This document shows positions 11,541 through 23,311 of a stretch of 64,000 bases of DNA, piece by piece. The position numbers and the translations under genes are program-made. Below the pieces are notes generated by a model. That model was not told the origin of the DNA, did no database searches, and was given only the letters and a program-made list of their open reading frames with translations. The stretch's first letter is position 1. Each line of letters begins with the position of its first letter. This stretch comes from Lamellibrachia columna (Eukaryota > Annelida > Polychaeta > Sabellida > Siboglinidae), in the NCBI GenBank assembly GCA_963662155.1, contig OY759262.1, positions 59,116,393 through 59,180,392 on the forward strand, in the 5' to 3' direction.

Positions 11541-12109
11541 CCCCCAGTCAATTGTTCGAGGGGTTTTAGTGCTGTGACAGGCTTTCCACTCCTCCTTCGG
11601 TATGTCGAAGTTATATTTATACAGGTTACTTTGGTGATGGCGAAATGGCCCCACCTGTTTGTGGTATCATTATATATTTGTGGTTGAATGTCAGAAAATA
11701 CAGGCTACATTTTATGAGAGTGTATTCTGAATAGTTATTTATGTTTATATGCATATTGGTTATAATTCCATTACCAAGTACGGAAGATTTAGGTATGCTG
11801 TATGTATATGAATATGTGTTATGTAGAGATGTGGGCTGTAAGAAACCTCAAGTTTTCTACCAGAATCATGGATTCAGCATCGCATCTCGTTTGCATTGTA
11901 CAGCTCACATTCCTATTATCGTTGTCCTCAAAGTGGCTGCATGATAAGCAGTCCACTTTCCAATAATAAATGTCATCATTTGGCATATTTCAATTCTCAA
12001 TAACAGTTACGTTGGACGTGCGTTGCTTATTTCATTAAGGTTATTCATCAATTTACAACCGTTGATCTAATTGGTAATTTTAATTTGTGGAAGACAGCTG
12101 TTTCAATTA
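11541..12109. repeat. Right half of the duplicated flank (partner about 18,500-18,990)
   Basis: Matches 18,500-18,990 from TCAATTGTTCGAGGGGTTTT through TCCACTTTCCAATAATAAAT. The small plus-strand frames in both copies (11,741-11,944 and 18,702-18,911) look alike only because the DNA is duplicated. They show no domain and I do not call them genes. Confidence 0.75.
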
Positions 12110-12389
12110 GCATGTTTAATGAAAACTAAGTAGGAAATGCAAAACACATTATTTCATTTGCACTCAGGTTTAAACTCCTTTTTTATGAAAATTGCTAGCA
12201 AATGCCCATATTCAACTTGGATTCTGCAGCACCAATTAATGACAAAATGGGTGGATAACTACTTACAACAACTTCTTCAATGCCGTCATACGGGAAATAC
12301 TGTCATTGAGAGCTTGGCCAGCTTCTGGAGCGCTCAGATTGTTTGCACAAAGACTGAAAAATTTTATAATGTGTGTTCTAATGTGTATG

Positions 12390-12396
<7 letters not shown>

Positions 12397-12459
<63 letters not shown>
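12397..12459. repeat. (TA)n microsatellite in LRR unit copy 1
   Basis: Pure TA run. Copies 2 and 3 have TG-rich tracts at the same place, so the repeat motif itself has been replaced between paralogs. Confidence 0.95.
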
Positions 12460-12461
<2 letters not shown>

Positions 12462-12841
12462 CATGTCATAGCCTAGACACCACCAACTATACAATCAGAG
12501 AATAGAACAGTGAACACTTCGACACCTGTAATTGCCTTCAAATGGTACAAATTAATACAACACAGATCTCCACAAAAGCAACTATACACATCATAATCCA
12601 ACAAATTATGTACTGTTACATAACTGATTGAAACAGAATATGACAGCATCCATTAGCAGTGAATTCTACCAAAACAAGCTTTGGTTCGAGACTGATTAGT
12701 ATTAAAATCATAACAGCTACACAAATTAAAAGTATCAGCAACATCAAATTAATCTCACTTGTATAACTCACTGCGTAGTAGTGAGTTACCACCGCTTAGC
12801 AGAGTGTATTACTGTCCTGAATATATACAACAAAAACTCAC

Positions 12842-12925
12842 ACAAGTTCTTCCACTTTCGGACACTGCTGCAGAGCATGTGCCAGAGAGAATATGCCTTC
12901 GGGTCCAATTCTACACTGTTGCAAA
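12842..12925 (-). CDS. LRR exon, 28-residue type (unit copy 1)
   Basis: An 84-bp minus-strand exon with acceptor TTTGCAG and donor GTGAGT. It encodes LQQCRIGPEGIFSLAHALQQ followed by CPKVEEL: a full ribonuclease-inhibitor A-type repeat, with Cys at the Asn-ladder position and the LxxC(x)IGPEG turn. The phase is identical to all other LRR exons here. Intact splice sites and an open frame suggest it can still be used. Its 29-residue partner would lie downstream on the minus strand, where only the dead exon at 8,271-8,359 is found. Confidence 0.8.
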
Positions 12926-13029
12926 CTGCAAAGACACATCGTACAAATATTGATGTATGCTATACGATGAAATACATTAAAGTAAGCAGACTGTATATAA
13001 ATTGACTCCACTGATCACTGTTGTCATTT

Positions 13030-13434
13030 TAAAATGAAATATAAGTCCTGCAAATTAAAGCAGAGGCAATTTTCAAACAAACAACATGTGTGATTTTGGA
13101 TTTAATTATTGTAATAATCAAACCATTGGATGCAAAAGAGCATTTGAACCGGTTAATCATCAGCTATTATGTATGAAAAAAGGAAATTCTTGTTACCAGT
13201 GTAATGGCATGTGAGTGGTTAAAAACTGTTCTAGAAAACTATGCGTATCTATTGACGAATGTAAGTCTGATATGTGCATTATTTCATGTGGTGTGCCCCA
13301 AAGTTCGATTTTAGGCCTCAAACCATTTATACAGTGAACACTGCTTAACACAATCACGGATAACAGAATCAACGGTTTAACAGAATCAAAATGGCTGTGA
13401 CGGAATCGTTCGCTATTCCCACTGTGTTAAAATC
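13030..13434. repeat. Interspersed repeat with pogo-like end, copy 1 of 5
   Basis: A block of about 400 bp that also occurs at 15,033-15,436, 17,065-17,470, 40,650-41,030 and 58,660-59,050. Its right part has TA followed by CAGTGAACACTGCTTAACA, then spaced repeats of TAACAGAATCAA, the layout of a pogo/Tigger terminal plus subterminal repeat. A frame within it reads CGVPQSSILGLKP, a trace of an LINE RT motif. The opposite terminal repeat was not found. Confidence 0.55.
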
Positions 13435-14060
13435 AGGGTTGGCATGTAACGAAGTAAAAGTACTTCGTTACAACACTTGAGTAGTTATTTCAAGTAATTG
13501 GCGTGTAACGAAGTAGAATTTTGACTAAATAGTTTTTACTTGTAACGAAGTAGTTTTATCTAAAGTAACGCGACTTTTTACTCCGTTACTTTTATTTACT
13601 TCGTAATATATTTTCGTTACATTTTTTGGTGAAACCGCTGCTGCCGGTGGCACTCCACCATCAACAACATTTCTAAACCTGTCCATAGTCGCCGGGCCAA
13701 AAGCTATTAATATCATTCAATCGCATGCCAGTTCGCAATCATATTTGCATGCATACCTCTCTTTGGGAAATCGACGCAACCACTGTTTTATATCTACGTC
13801 AGTGAACGAAGTCTGCCAAATATTGGCATAGGTCAGGTCAAGGCCGTTGACATGAAATGTCACTTCGAGCACACAACGCTTGAACGCCATCTCAAATCAG
13901 CATTCCTCTGTTGCACTGGTCTGTCTTCTGATCAATTCTAGCCCCAGCTGGTACCAGGTAACCAACACAGCTAGCTGCTAAAGCCTGTTGTTTCAATGTT
14001 TGTGTGAGCTGATAAGACATATCTGGGAAGACATGAGAAGGTGGGGGTTCACAAGCCAGA
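13435..14060. mobile_element. hAT-like insertion end in LRR unit copy 1
   Basis: Starts CAGGGTTGGCATGTAACG and is followed by several GTAACGAAGT and ACTTCGTTAC motifs in both orientations, as in subterminal repeats of hAT elements. Unit copy 3 lacks it at the same place: after GTGTTAAAAT it continues with GAGCTGCTGAACAG. The minus-strand frame at 13,525-13,716 is partly made of these repeats and shows no transposase signature. The right end and a target duplication could not be fixed. Confidence 0.5.
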
Positions 14061-14351
14061 TGGCTTCATCAGCTAGGCATGTTTAATGAAAACTAATCAG
14101 GAAATGCAAAACACTTTGTCATTTGCACTTAGATTTAAACTCCTTTTATGAACATTGCTAGCAAATGCCCACATTCAACTTGGATTTTGCAGCACCAATT
14201 AATGACGAAATGGGTGGATAACTACTTACTACAATTTCTTCAATGACGTCATACAGGAAATACTTTCACTAAGTGCTTGGCCAGCTTCTGGAGCACTCAG
14301 ATCGTTTTCACAAAGACTGAAACATGTTTTATCAACTTAAACAATGCAAAC

Positions 14352-14421
14352 TGTGTGTGTGCGTGTGTGCGTGTGTGCGTGTGTGCGTGTGTGCGTGTGT
14401 GCGTGTGTGCGTGTGTGTGTG
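14352..14421. repeat. (GTGTGC)n / (TG)n tract
   Basis: Alternating purine-pyrimidine tract occupying the microsatellite position of unit copy 2. Confidence 0.95.
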
Positions 14422-14844
14422 TCATAGCCAACACAGCACCAACTATACAATCAGAGAGTAGAACAGCGAACACTTCGACACCTGTAATTGCCTTCAAACG
14501 GTACAAATTAATACAACACAGATCAACACAAAAGCAAGTATACACATCATAATCCAACAAATTATGTACTGTCACATAACTGATTGAAACAGAATATGAC
14601 AGCATCAATTAGCAGTGAATTCTTCCAAAACAAGGTTTGCTTTGAGACCGATTATTATTAAAATCATAACAGCTACACCAATGAAAAAGTATCAGCAACA
14701 TCAAATCAATCTCACTTGTGTAACAGTATACTCGTATATAAAATGATTATGCTGTACAAGATGTGCTGACTCACTGTTTAGTAATGAGTTAGCACCACTT
14801 AGAAGAGTGCATTACTGTCTTGAATATATACAACAAAAACTCAC

Positions 14845-14928
14845 ACAAGTTCTTCCACTTTAGGGCACTGCTGAAGAGCATGTGCCACAGAGAGCATGCC
14901 CTGAGTTCCAATTCCACAATGTTGCAAA
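14845..14928 (-). CDS. LRR exon, 28-residue type (unit copy 2)
   Basis: An 84-bp minus-strand exon, acceptor TTTGCAG, donor GTGAGT. It encodes LQHCGIGTQGMLSVAHALQQ followed by CPKVEEL. Compared with copy 1 the changes cluster in the N-terminal half of the repeat (RIGPEGIF to GIGTQGML), while CPKVEEL is kept. Open frame, same phase. Confidence 0.8.
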
Positions 14929-15032
14929 CTGCAAAGACACATCGTACAGACATTGGTGTATACTTTACAATGAAACACATTAAAGTAAGCAGACTGTATA
15001 TAAATTTACTCCACTGATCACTGTTGTCATTT

Positions 15033-15436
15033 TAAAATGAAATATAAGTCCTGCAAATTAAAGCAGAGGCAATTTTCAAACAAACAACATGTGTGAATTT
15101 GGATTTATTTATTGTAATAATCAAACCATTGGATGCAAAAGAGCATTTGAACCGGTTAATCATCAGCTATTATGTATGAAAAAAGGAAATTCTTGTTATC
15201 AGTGTAATGGCATGTGAGTGGTTAAAAACTGTTCTAGAAAACTATGCGTATCTATTGACGAATGTAAGTCTGATATGTACATTATTTCATGTGGTGTGCC
15301 CCATAGTTCGATTTTAGGCCTCAAACCATTTATACAGTGAACACTGCTTAACGCAATCACGGATAACAGAATCAACGGTTTAACAGAATCAAAATGGCTG
15401 TGACGGAATCGTTCGCTATTCCCACTGTGTTAAAAT
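15033..15436. repeat. Interspersed repeat with pogo-like end, copy 2 of 5
   Basis: Near-identical to 13,030-13,434 because it lies inside the tandem unit. Confidence 0.55.
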
Positions 15437-16062
15437 CAGGGTTGGCATGTAACGAAGTAAAAGTACTTCGTTACAATACTTGAGTAGTTATTTCAAGTAA
15501 TTGGCGTGTAACGAAGTAGAATTTTGACTAAATAGTTTTTACTTGTAACGAAGTAGTTTTATCTAAAGTAACGCGACTTTTTACTCCGTTACTTTTATTT
15601 ACTTCGTAATATATTTTCGTTACATTTTTTGGTGAAACCGCTGCTGCCGGTGGCACTCCACCATCAACAACATTTCTAAACCTGTCCATAGTCGCCGGGC
15701 CAAAAGCTATTAATATCATTCAATCGCATGCCAGTTCGCGATCATATTTGCATGCATACCTCTCTTTGGGAAATCGACGCAACCACTGTTTTATATCTAC
15801 GTCAGTGAACGAAGTCTGCCAAATATTGGCATAGGTCAGGTCAAGGCCGTTGACATGAAATGTCACTTCGAGCACACAACGCTTGAACGCCATCTCAAAT
15901 CAGCATTCCTCTGTTGCACTGGTCTGTCTTCTGATCAATTCTAGCCCCAGCTGGTACCAGGTAACCAACACAGCTAGCTGCTAAAGCCTGTTGTTTCAAT
16001 GTTTGTGTGAGCTGATAAGACATATCTGGGAAGACATGAGAAGGTGGGGGTTCACAAGCCAG
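15437..16062. mobile_element. hAT-like insertion end in LRR unit copy 2
   Basis: Same segment as at 13,435-14,060, carried along by the tandem duplication. Confidence 0.5.
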
Positions 16063-16354
16063 ATGGCTTCATCAGCTAGGCATGTTTAATGAAAACTAAT
16101 CAGGAAATGCAAAACACTTTGTCATTTGCACTTAGATTTAAACTCCTTTTATGAACATTGCTAGCAAATGCCCACATTCAACTTGGATTCTGCAGCACCA
16201 ATTAATGACGAAATGGGTGGATAACTACTTACTACAATTTCTTCAATGACGTCATACAGGAAATACTTTCACTGAGAGCTTGGCCAGCATCTGGACCACT
16301 GAGATCGTTTCTAGAAAGCCTGAAAAATATTTTATCAACTTAAACAATACAAAC

Positions 16355-16355
<1 letters not shown>

Positions 16356-16424
<69 letters not shown>

Positions 16425-16452
16425 TGTGAGTGTGAGTGTGAGTGTGTGTGTG
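16356..16452. repeat. (TG)n with (TGTGAG)n
   Basis: Long TG run ending in GAGTGT hexamers, at the microsatellite position of unit copy 3. The TG-only reading frames over it are not genes. Confidence 0.95.
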
Positions 16453-16875
16453 TCATAGCCAACACAGCACCAACTATGCAATCAGAGAGTAGAACAGTGA
16501 ACACTTCGACACCTGTAACTGCCTTCAAACGGTACAAATTAATACAACACAGATCAACACAAAAGCATGTATACACATCATAATCCAACAAATTATGTAC
16601 TGTCACATAACTTATTGAAACAGAATATGACAGCATCAATTAGCAGTGAATTCTTCCAAAACAAGGTTTGGTTTGAGACTGATTAGTATTAAAATCATAA
16701 GAGCTACACAAATGAAAAAGTATCAGCAACATCAAATCAATCTCACTTGTCTAACAGTATACTCGTATATAAAATCATTATGCTGTATAAGATGTGCTGA
16801 CTCACTGCTTAGTAGTGAGTTAGCACCACTTAGAAGAGTGTATTACTGTCTTGAATATATACAACAAAAACTCAC

Positions 16876-16959
16876 TGAAGGTCTTCCACTTGGGGGCACT
16901 GCTGAAGAGCACGTGCCACAGAGAGCATGCCCTGAGTTCCAATTCCACACTGGTACAAA
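16876..16959 (-). CDS. LRR exon, 28-residue type (unit copy 3)
   Basis: An 84-bp minus-strand exon, acceptor TTTGCAG, donor GTGAG. It encodes LYQCGIGTQGMLSVARALQQ followed by CPQVEDL. Relative to copies 1 and 2 the substitutions are mostly at solvent-exposed repeat positions. Open frame, same phase. Confidence 0.8.
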
Positions 16960-17064
16960 CTGCAAAGACACATCGTACAGACATTGGTGTATACTTTACA
17001 ATGAAACACATTAAAGTAAGCAGACTGTATATAAATTGACTCCACTGATCACTGTTGTCATTTT

Positions 17065-17470
17065 AAAATGAAATATAAGTCCTGCAAATTAAAGCAGAGG
17101 CAATTTTCAAACAAACAACATGTGTGACTTTGGATTTATTTATTGTAATAATCAAACCATTGGATGCAAAAGAGCATTTGAACCGGTTAATCATCAGCTA
17201 TTATGTATGAAAAAAGGAAATTCTTGTTATCAGTGTAATGACATGTGAGTGGTTAAAAACTGTTCTAGAAAACTATGCGTATCTATTGACGAATGTAAGT
17301 CTGATATGTGCATTATTTCATGTAGTGTGCCCCAAAATTTCGATTATAGGCCTCAAACCATTTATACAGTGAACACTGCTTAACACAATCACGGATAACA
17401 GAATCAACGGTTTAACAGAATCAAAATGGCTGTGACGGAATCGTTCCCTATTCCCACTGTGTTAAAATGA
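17065..17470. repeat. Interspersed repeat with pogo-like end, copy 3 of 5
   Basis: Same block as 13,030-13,434, here followed by the uninterrupted GTGTTAAAATGAGCTG sequence. Confidence 0.55.
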
Positions 17471-18282
17471 GCTGCTGAACAGAATCACATCTGCCACTTA
17501 GTAGAATCAGACAAACAAAAACGATTGATGACAATGTTATACTACCTACCAACATCCCCAATTATGTTAGCCCTTAGACTATGACCTACAGAATAAACTC
17601 CTTGCAAAATATCTTGCTCAACACTACGCAAAACACTGACAGTGTCCTCCAGAACAATGTTCCATGTACAATATTCAAGACATGTTGCCGTGTTATGAAT
17701 AAATGTAATCTAGTAATGATTTTAAAATAATACTGATACAATTAAAAATAATTAGACAAGACTAAGAAGACATCCACATAATAAGGAGACATGACCATCA
17801 ATATGTTGCAAAATAGCTGATTTCTAACTAAGTAGACCATAATTAATAAATTAAGTAGTCATAACATGTTCCTGCAAATTAATAGTTTTAGTGGCAGTGT
17901 GACACGCCAGAATACCCATGACACTTCAGTGATCAGATTCACTATCATTGTCACTTTATCATCAAGATTATTTAGTTTGTATCCTTTTGGTGACTTTACT
18001 ACGACGTTCAACGTATAAATGACATGACATTCACGTGATGATCCTTGAATATTATTCCAACATATATTTCATGGAACAGCAGTTTGCACTATATATATAT
18101 ATATATATATTACATATATATATATATCAAATTAAGATATTTTGTAATGAAGGAAGCAAATTGTGAAAAATTTCTAACAAACAAGAAATATAATATAATC
18201 AATTGCAGTTGTGGTATAATTAAATGTCTGCTAGCTACATGTTAATATTATATATAAATGTTAACAATTGTCATGTCATGTC

Positions 18283-18990
18283 ACGAAATGAGCTATAACA
18301 GGCGAGTGTTTTTCTCTAGATTACCTATGATATACTAATTAATTTGATGTTGAATCCGCCCTCCTTACCCACCTTTCTTCATTGTTTTGCTGTGATTAGT
18401 TTAAAGAACTATTGTAAATCTTTGGTAGGAAGGAAAGTTGGAAAACGTCTGATTTTTGACGCTTTCCCCAATTTGGCATTGGACACGGGTTTATCCCATA
18501 GTCAATTGTTCGAGGGGTTTTAGTGCGGTGACAGGCTTTCCACTCCTCCTTCGGTATGTCAGAGTTATATTTATACAGGTTAGTTTAGTGATGGCAAAAT
18601 GCCCCCCCCCCCCCGTTTGTGGTATCATTATATAATTGTGGTTGAATGTTAGAAAGTACAGGCTACATCTTATCAGACTGTATTCTGTGATATAGTTATT
18701 TATGTTGATATGCATATTGGTTATAATTCCATTACCAAGTAGGGAAGATTTAGGTATGCTGTATGCATATGAATATGCGTTATGTAGAGATGTGGGCTCT
18801 AAGAAACCTCAAGTTTTGTACCAGGCTGTATATCATGGATTCAGCATCACATCTTGTTTGCATTGTAGAGCTCACATTCCTATTATCGTTGTCCCCAAAG
18901 TGGTTGCATGATAAGCAGTCCACTTTCCAATAATAAATGTTATCATTTCACCTATTTCAATTCTCAATGACAGTTACGTTGGACAATTGT
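18283..18990. repeat. Duplicated flank without the CR1 insertion (partner 9,735-9,928 plus 11,541-12,000)
   Basis: Continuous version of the flank that is interrupted by CR1 at 9.9-11.5 kb. It has about 45 bp at the insertion point not present in the filled copy, so the insertion removed a little target DNA or the site changed later. No gene. Confidence 0.8.
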
Positions 18991-19672
18991 ATTGCTTATT
19001 TAATTTTTTTAATTTATTTATTTCTAAGTAAATATAAATATTAAAAAAAATCTGAATTCAAACTGCATGAGTTAAAATGAATGAAAGACAAATTTCTACC
19101 AAAAATACCATGTGACATATTGAGATCTTCGTTAAATTTCTGTTCAGAATACCTGTAATATTTACAATTTGAGGAGATATAATTATAGAAGTTATTCTCT
19201 GGATCAATACTTCTTGGTCATGGGCTCTATAATAAGAGTATTGAAACAAACAAAAGTTTAACTGATCGAATACTTGTTCACAAAATTCATAATCATACTG
19301 TATGAACATAAACTCATCAACATAGATTCCCGCAAACGGGAGAGTGTCTAATGAGTCCAATGGTATTTTGAATAATCGAAGTCTTGTTACAGAGTTCAAA
19401 CTCTCGCAAGGTCTGCAAGAGTCTTGACCTTCAGTATCTACCCATCCTCGCAAATCTTGACGAACACAAACCACGCGCTGTGGATTTTCTTGTCGCGCTT
19501 CAGCTGTCGGGCTTGTCGGGAAAGTTCACTATTGGACGTTGAGGTGTTTGTTGTACAGTATTCAAGACATGTTACTGTGACATAAATAAATGTTGTCTAC
19601 TAATGATTTTAAAATAATATCGATACAATTAAAAATAATTAGACAAGATTGCTTGTAAGACATTCTCCTCTC
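18991..19672. other. Unassigned; minus-strand reading frame of 138 codons
   Basis: The frame at 19,058-19,474 (minus) has no repeat, signal peptide or domain that I recognise, and it crosses sequence with ordinary AT-rich composition. It may be chance or a decayed exon. Nothing else seen here. Confidence 0.25.
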
Positions 19673-22600
19673 CTAAAATTGAAACTTCAGTGCAACTTCT
19701 TCAGATTTCAACTTGTGAATGACTTTGTTAGCCTCAGTAATGTTCTGCACAGTAGCACCTTTCACAGAAGCTGCTAAGTTTGATACATCAAACATGACAT
19801 CAGGTCGAGTCTGTCTAGCAATCCACAGGATTTGACCAATCTTGGACTGATATGCCTGAAGTTCACCTTTGGTCAAGGTCGAGTGACGCTGCAGCATCCT
19901 AGATTTCTCAAGATGAATCGGATGTAGGTTGTTGAGGTAATCTCGTTGCTGTAGTCGCATTCCTTCTTCAGAACAAGACAACTCGATACCAACGTAAGAG
20001 AAAGCCTCATTTTCTTTCCCACGTTCGCAACCCACACAGAAAGTTGATCTGATCTTGCTGATGACTTCCTTGTGAAAGTCCATTGTTCCTCCCCAGACAG
20101 TGCCCTGGTTATTTGTCCAGTAGAATACAGCCAGGTCAACCAGAGAGATTTTGGCACCACTTCAAGCACTTTATTATACCAGTAGAAAGAAGCATCTGCA
20201 AGTCCGTAGACACACTTGGCTTCTGCAGGAGGCCTTATATAAATGTCCCTCTCTAATTCAGACCCCTGTAGAAAGGCCGTCTTTATTTCCATCGAATGAG
20301 GCTTCCAGCGTTTTGCAGCAATAACCGCCAGAACAAGAACAAGAGAGTATTAGTTTCCAAAGCCCCAAGCCAATAACTGAGCTGTGGGAATTATACCTTC
20401 AGGGGTTTCTTTGAGGTTGCATATCCACCTCGTGGAGATACACTTTTGACGAATGTGTTTCTTTTCAACATACACCTGTACACCTGGTTGTTTTTCCAAC
20501 TGTTCAATTCAGCTGATTTAGCTGTCCTAAATGAGACATCTTCAAATGCCGTCACATTTTCTTCACGATTGTTAAAGTCAACACAGGAAACATCATTCAC
20601 ACACTTGAATTCATTCACTTTGCTGAAATCCACAGAAGCCTGAGCTCCCTTCATGACATTAGGAGCAGACTATCTGAGATTATGCCAATTCTTATTTATT
20701 ATGTCCTGTGGCTTTGCCTGCTCAGCCAAGTACTCCTGCAACACATATGTCCCCTGTTTGCATGTCAACATATGTCACTGTTTGTCCTGGTTTTACTTGA
20801 ATGTTCACAGACCCAGGTTGATTTTCTTCATTCACCGAATGTTTGTTGTCATTTTGTCCCTTATCATTAGAAATGTTAGTCTCTTAAGTTTCATTCTGTA
20901 GGTTCAACATTAGGTGTTGAATCAGTAGAAAGATTCGTTTTGACCAATCGACATTGATGGACACAAACATAAGTTCCCCCATGCCTGACGAAGACAACAG
21001 CTCCATCCTGGCCGATAACTTTCCACTCAATGCAATGTGGCCGTTTGTAGTACACCTTGTCTCCTGTAAGGTACTGTACACCACTTGGACGAATCTGTTT
21101 ACGTAATGCTCGACGAATCCGTTCAGAACTTTTCGATTGAGTGAAAGATGTCCTAGTCAAACGAAGTGCCAAAATGTGACTTCCAACAGTGCTGCTTATG
21201 GTTGATCCCTCTAAAACTGGGGGTTTATTGATCAACACACTTGGAAGGTTGGGAGTACATCCAAAAAATAGCTGACATGGACTGTAACCATGGACATTGT
21301 GAAGCGCATTATTTGTCATGAATGCCCAACAACGAGCGGTTTCCCAGTCACACCCATTCTCTGTTTTCACCTTCAAAAGGAATTCTGTTAGTGTCTGGTT
21401 ATGTCTTTCTAACAGATAATTGCTCCATGGACTGTATGCTGGCATAGTCTTAACTTCAATGTTGTGAAGTTTTCTGCCATGTCACGGACTTCGTCATTAT
21501 TGAATTCACTACTGTTATCACTTCAGAGACGTTTTGGCACACCATGTACACAGATCCAGAATTGAAGGAACTTCTTCACAAATTCTGAAGACTGTTTCGT
21601 CCGCATTATGTGATTACATAAATTCATCAATTATGTGTAAGTACCACACACTATGTTCCAGTTCATGCAGATCTACAGCAACAGTTTCACTGTATCCTGT
21701 AGCTAGAGGAAGACAAACAACAGGCTTGCAACTGGGTTTTCTGTGTTGAGCACAAATAAAAAAAAATTCTACAACTACTTGTAACAAACCTAAGGTATCA
21801 GTGTCTGTTGTCCCTGCGCTTTTAAACAGCCGCGTTAAACGATCAACTGATGCATGACCAAACTGTTTGCATAATTTGACCACTATCTTCTGTTTGTCAA
21901 CACAACTCATGTTCTCTGTCACTGTTAAGACTTCTTATTCGGGAACTTTAGAATGAATGTTTTGATTCAATAGTTTGACACAATAATGTCCGCTTAATGT
22001 GAATTCAAGTTTAACTGGTTCCTCTTCCTCAAACATCACTGCCTTGTCCTTCTTCAGATCTAATACAGTGCCTGCTCTTTATAAGGATGTTTTGCTGAGT
22101 AACAATTTCACAACTTCAGTGACAATGTTGCAGTCAGTGTTGCCTATCTTCAGCGGAATGACAACTCGTTTGAATGAATGAACAACATTACCATCACCAA
22201 ATTTAAAACCTTTTTTGCTGGCTGAGGTGGCAACACATTTCCTGTTGTTTAAACCATTCACGTAATGGTTTAACCATTTTTCTCCACAAACCGTTCGTGA
22301 GCAAGCAGTGTCAATGACAGCTAATCCTAACGATTCCACAACAAAGATTTCATTATCCAACAAATGCTCTCTTGCAAATAGCGTAATGTTACAATTCTCC
22401 ATCACATCTTCATTTATCTTAACACCAGCTGTTCTTTCAGGACAATCCTTGGCCCAATGTTTAAAAACAAGGTTGACACATATCTCAGGAGGGCGGGTTA
22501 TAAGTAGATGAACATTGTTGGACTCTCGATAAGCCAATGGCTTCCTTGTCCACTTGCCATCTGGGCCTTTGGCTTGGATGGCAAATCTTGTTAAATCAAT

Positions 22601-23311
22601 GAAATACACTCTAGAAGATAACGCACTTGGTTCGTTTTATAATTTTTTGATAGGACTGGTGCCTTGAAGTGTATTATTCAGCGACTTGTAACTGAATTTC
22701 TTCTCTTGGGCTGCATACACAGTCTCCTGTTTCACTTGAATAGCTTCAGCTTCTTGTGTGCATGTACTTTTGTCTCCAAAAATCCGCCCGAGAGCCGATT
22801 TCATGGACGCAAAAGTCAGGTCTGCCGAAGCCGTTAAAGCCAACTGTCGCTCTTTGACAGTTAAACTGGCATTGTCCAATAATTTGAATACCAACACTGC
22901 ATCAGGTAGAGTAATTTCGTAACTCTTACACTTGGTGTACCTCTGCTCGAATTCAATAATGTAGTCTGTCATAATTATTTTGTCTGATTTGCAAAAACTG
23001 TCGAAGTTTTGATATACTTCATATCCACAACTTTTTCTTCTTTTAAGAAAAGTTTGTCCAATTTACCAACTAATGTGGTCATACCATTGTTCTTGTTCAA
23101 ATCTACAGCCGATAACTCTAGTACCGTTTCTCTGGCCGTTCAGGACAACGTTAGAGAAACGCCAATGTTTGCTTGTTTGGTGGTAGGTCGGTAACCAGTC
23201 GCCATATTTCAAGCTCGTTCTTCCACGTTTCGTACAGGGTTGTTTTAGGGTCAAACTTGGGTGGGTTCTTTTAGCCACTTGCCATTTTTCATTTGTACGC
23301 TCTGCTACCAA
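19673..23311 (-). pseudogene. Decayed Ty1/copia-like retroelement (gag to RNase H)
   Basis: Reading along the minus strand the pieces come in copia order. A gag-like segment (22,972-22,637: FEQRYTKCKSYEITLPDAV, GRIFGD) leads to a zinc-knuckle remnant (KHWAKDCPE) near 22,450. A protease-like segment follows (LAVIDTACSRTVCG), then a pre-integrase His-containing region (FGHASVDRLTRLF) and an integrase C-terminal core (YSPWSNYLLERHNQTL, then CQLFFG). The RT starts with MEIKTAFLQGSELERDIYI, and the element ends with RNase H-like LQAYQSKIGQILWIARQTRP. A protease before integrase before RT order separates copia from Ty3-type elements. Many frameshifts; the RT palm containing YVDD is missing or unreadable; no LTRs were recognised. 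Confidence 0.8.
22457..22596 (+). mobile_element. CR1 3'-end fragment inserted in the copia-like zinc knuckle
   Basis: About 140 bp identical in type to the 3' end of the CR1 copy at 32.2-32.4 kb (from TTTAAAAACAAGGTTGACAC to the CTTGTTAAAT tail). It is flanked by CAATG on both sides (22,455-22,459 and 22,597-22,601), a plausible 5-bp target duplication. It splits the zinc-knuckle motif of the host element, so a minus-strand frame here is a chimera. Confidence 0.8.

Larger units (their letters stand above)
12110..14078. repeat. Tandem 2-kb LRR unit, copy 1
   Basis: First of three direct copies, each starting at GCATGTTTAATGAAAACTAA. Contents in order: TTTAAACTCC segment, dinucleotide microsatellite, LRR exon (minus), the pogo-like repeat block, then (copies 1 and 2 only) a segment starting CAGGGTTGGCATGTAACGAAG. 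Copies 1 and 2 are nearly identical over their right part at an offset of 2,003 bp. Confidence 0.9.
14079..16080. repeat. Tandem 2-kb LRR unit, copy 2
   Basis: Second copy. From 15,030 to 16,080 it differs from copy 1 by only a handful of bases. The left half, containing the exon and microsatellite, is more diverged, which points to patchy conversion or staged duplication. Confidence 0.9.
16081..18060. repeat. Tandem 2-kb LRR unit, copy 3
   Basis: Third copy, without the CAGGGTTGG insertion. After the pogo-like repeat it continues into sequence shared with 8,490-9,310, which shows the older state of the unit. The right limit is approximate. Confidence 0.75.

Noticed and set aside
11741..11944. 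Similar small plus-strand frames at 11,741 and 18,702
   Set aside because: They lie in duplicated DNA with indels relative to each other, and no domain or splice context was found.
13525..13716. 63-codon frame identical at 15,528-15,719, looking like a conserved gene
   Set aside because: The identity reflects the 2-kb tandem duplication, and half the frame consists of GTAACGAAGT subterminal repeats.
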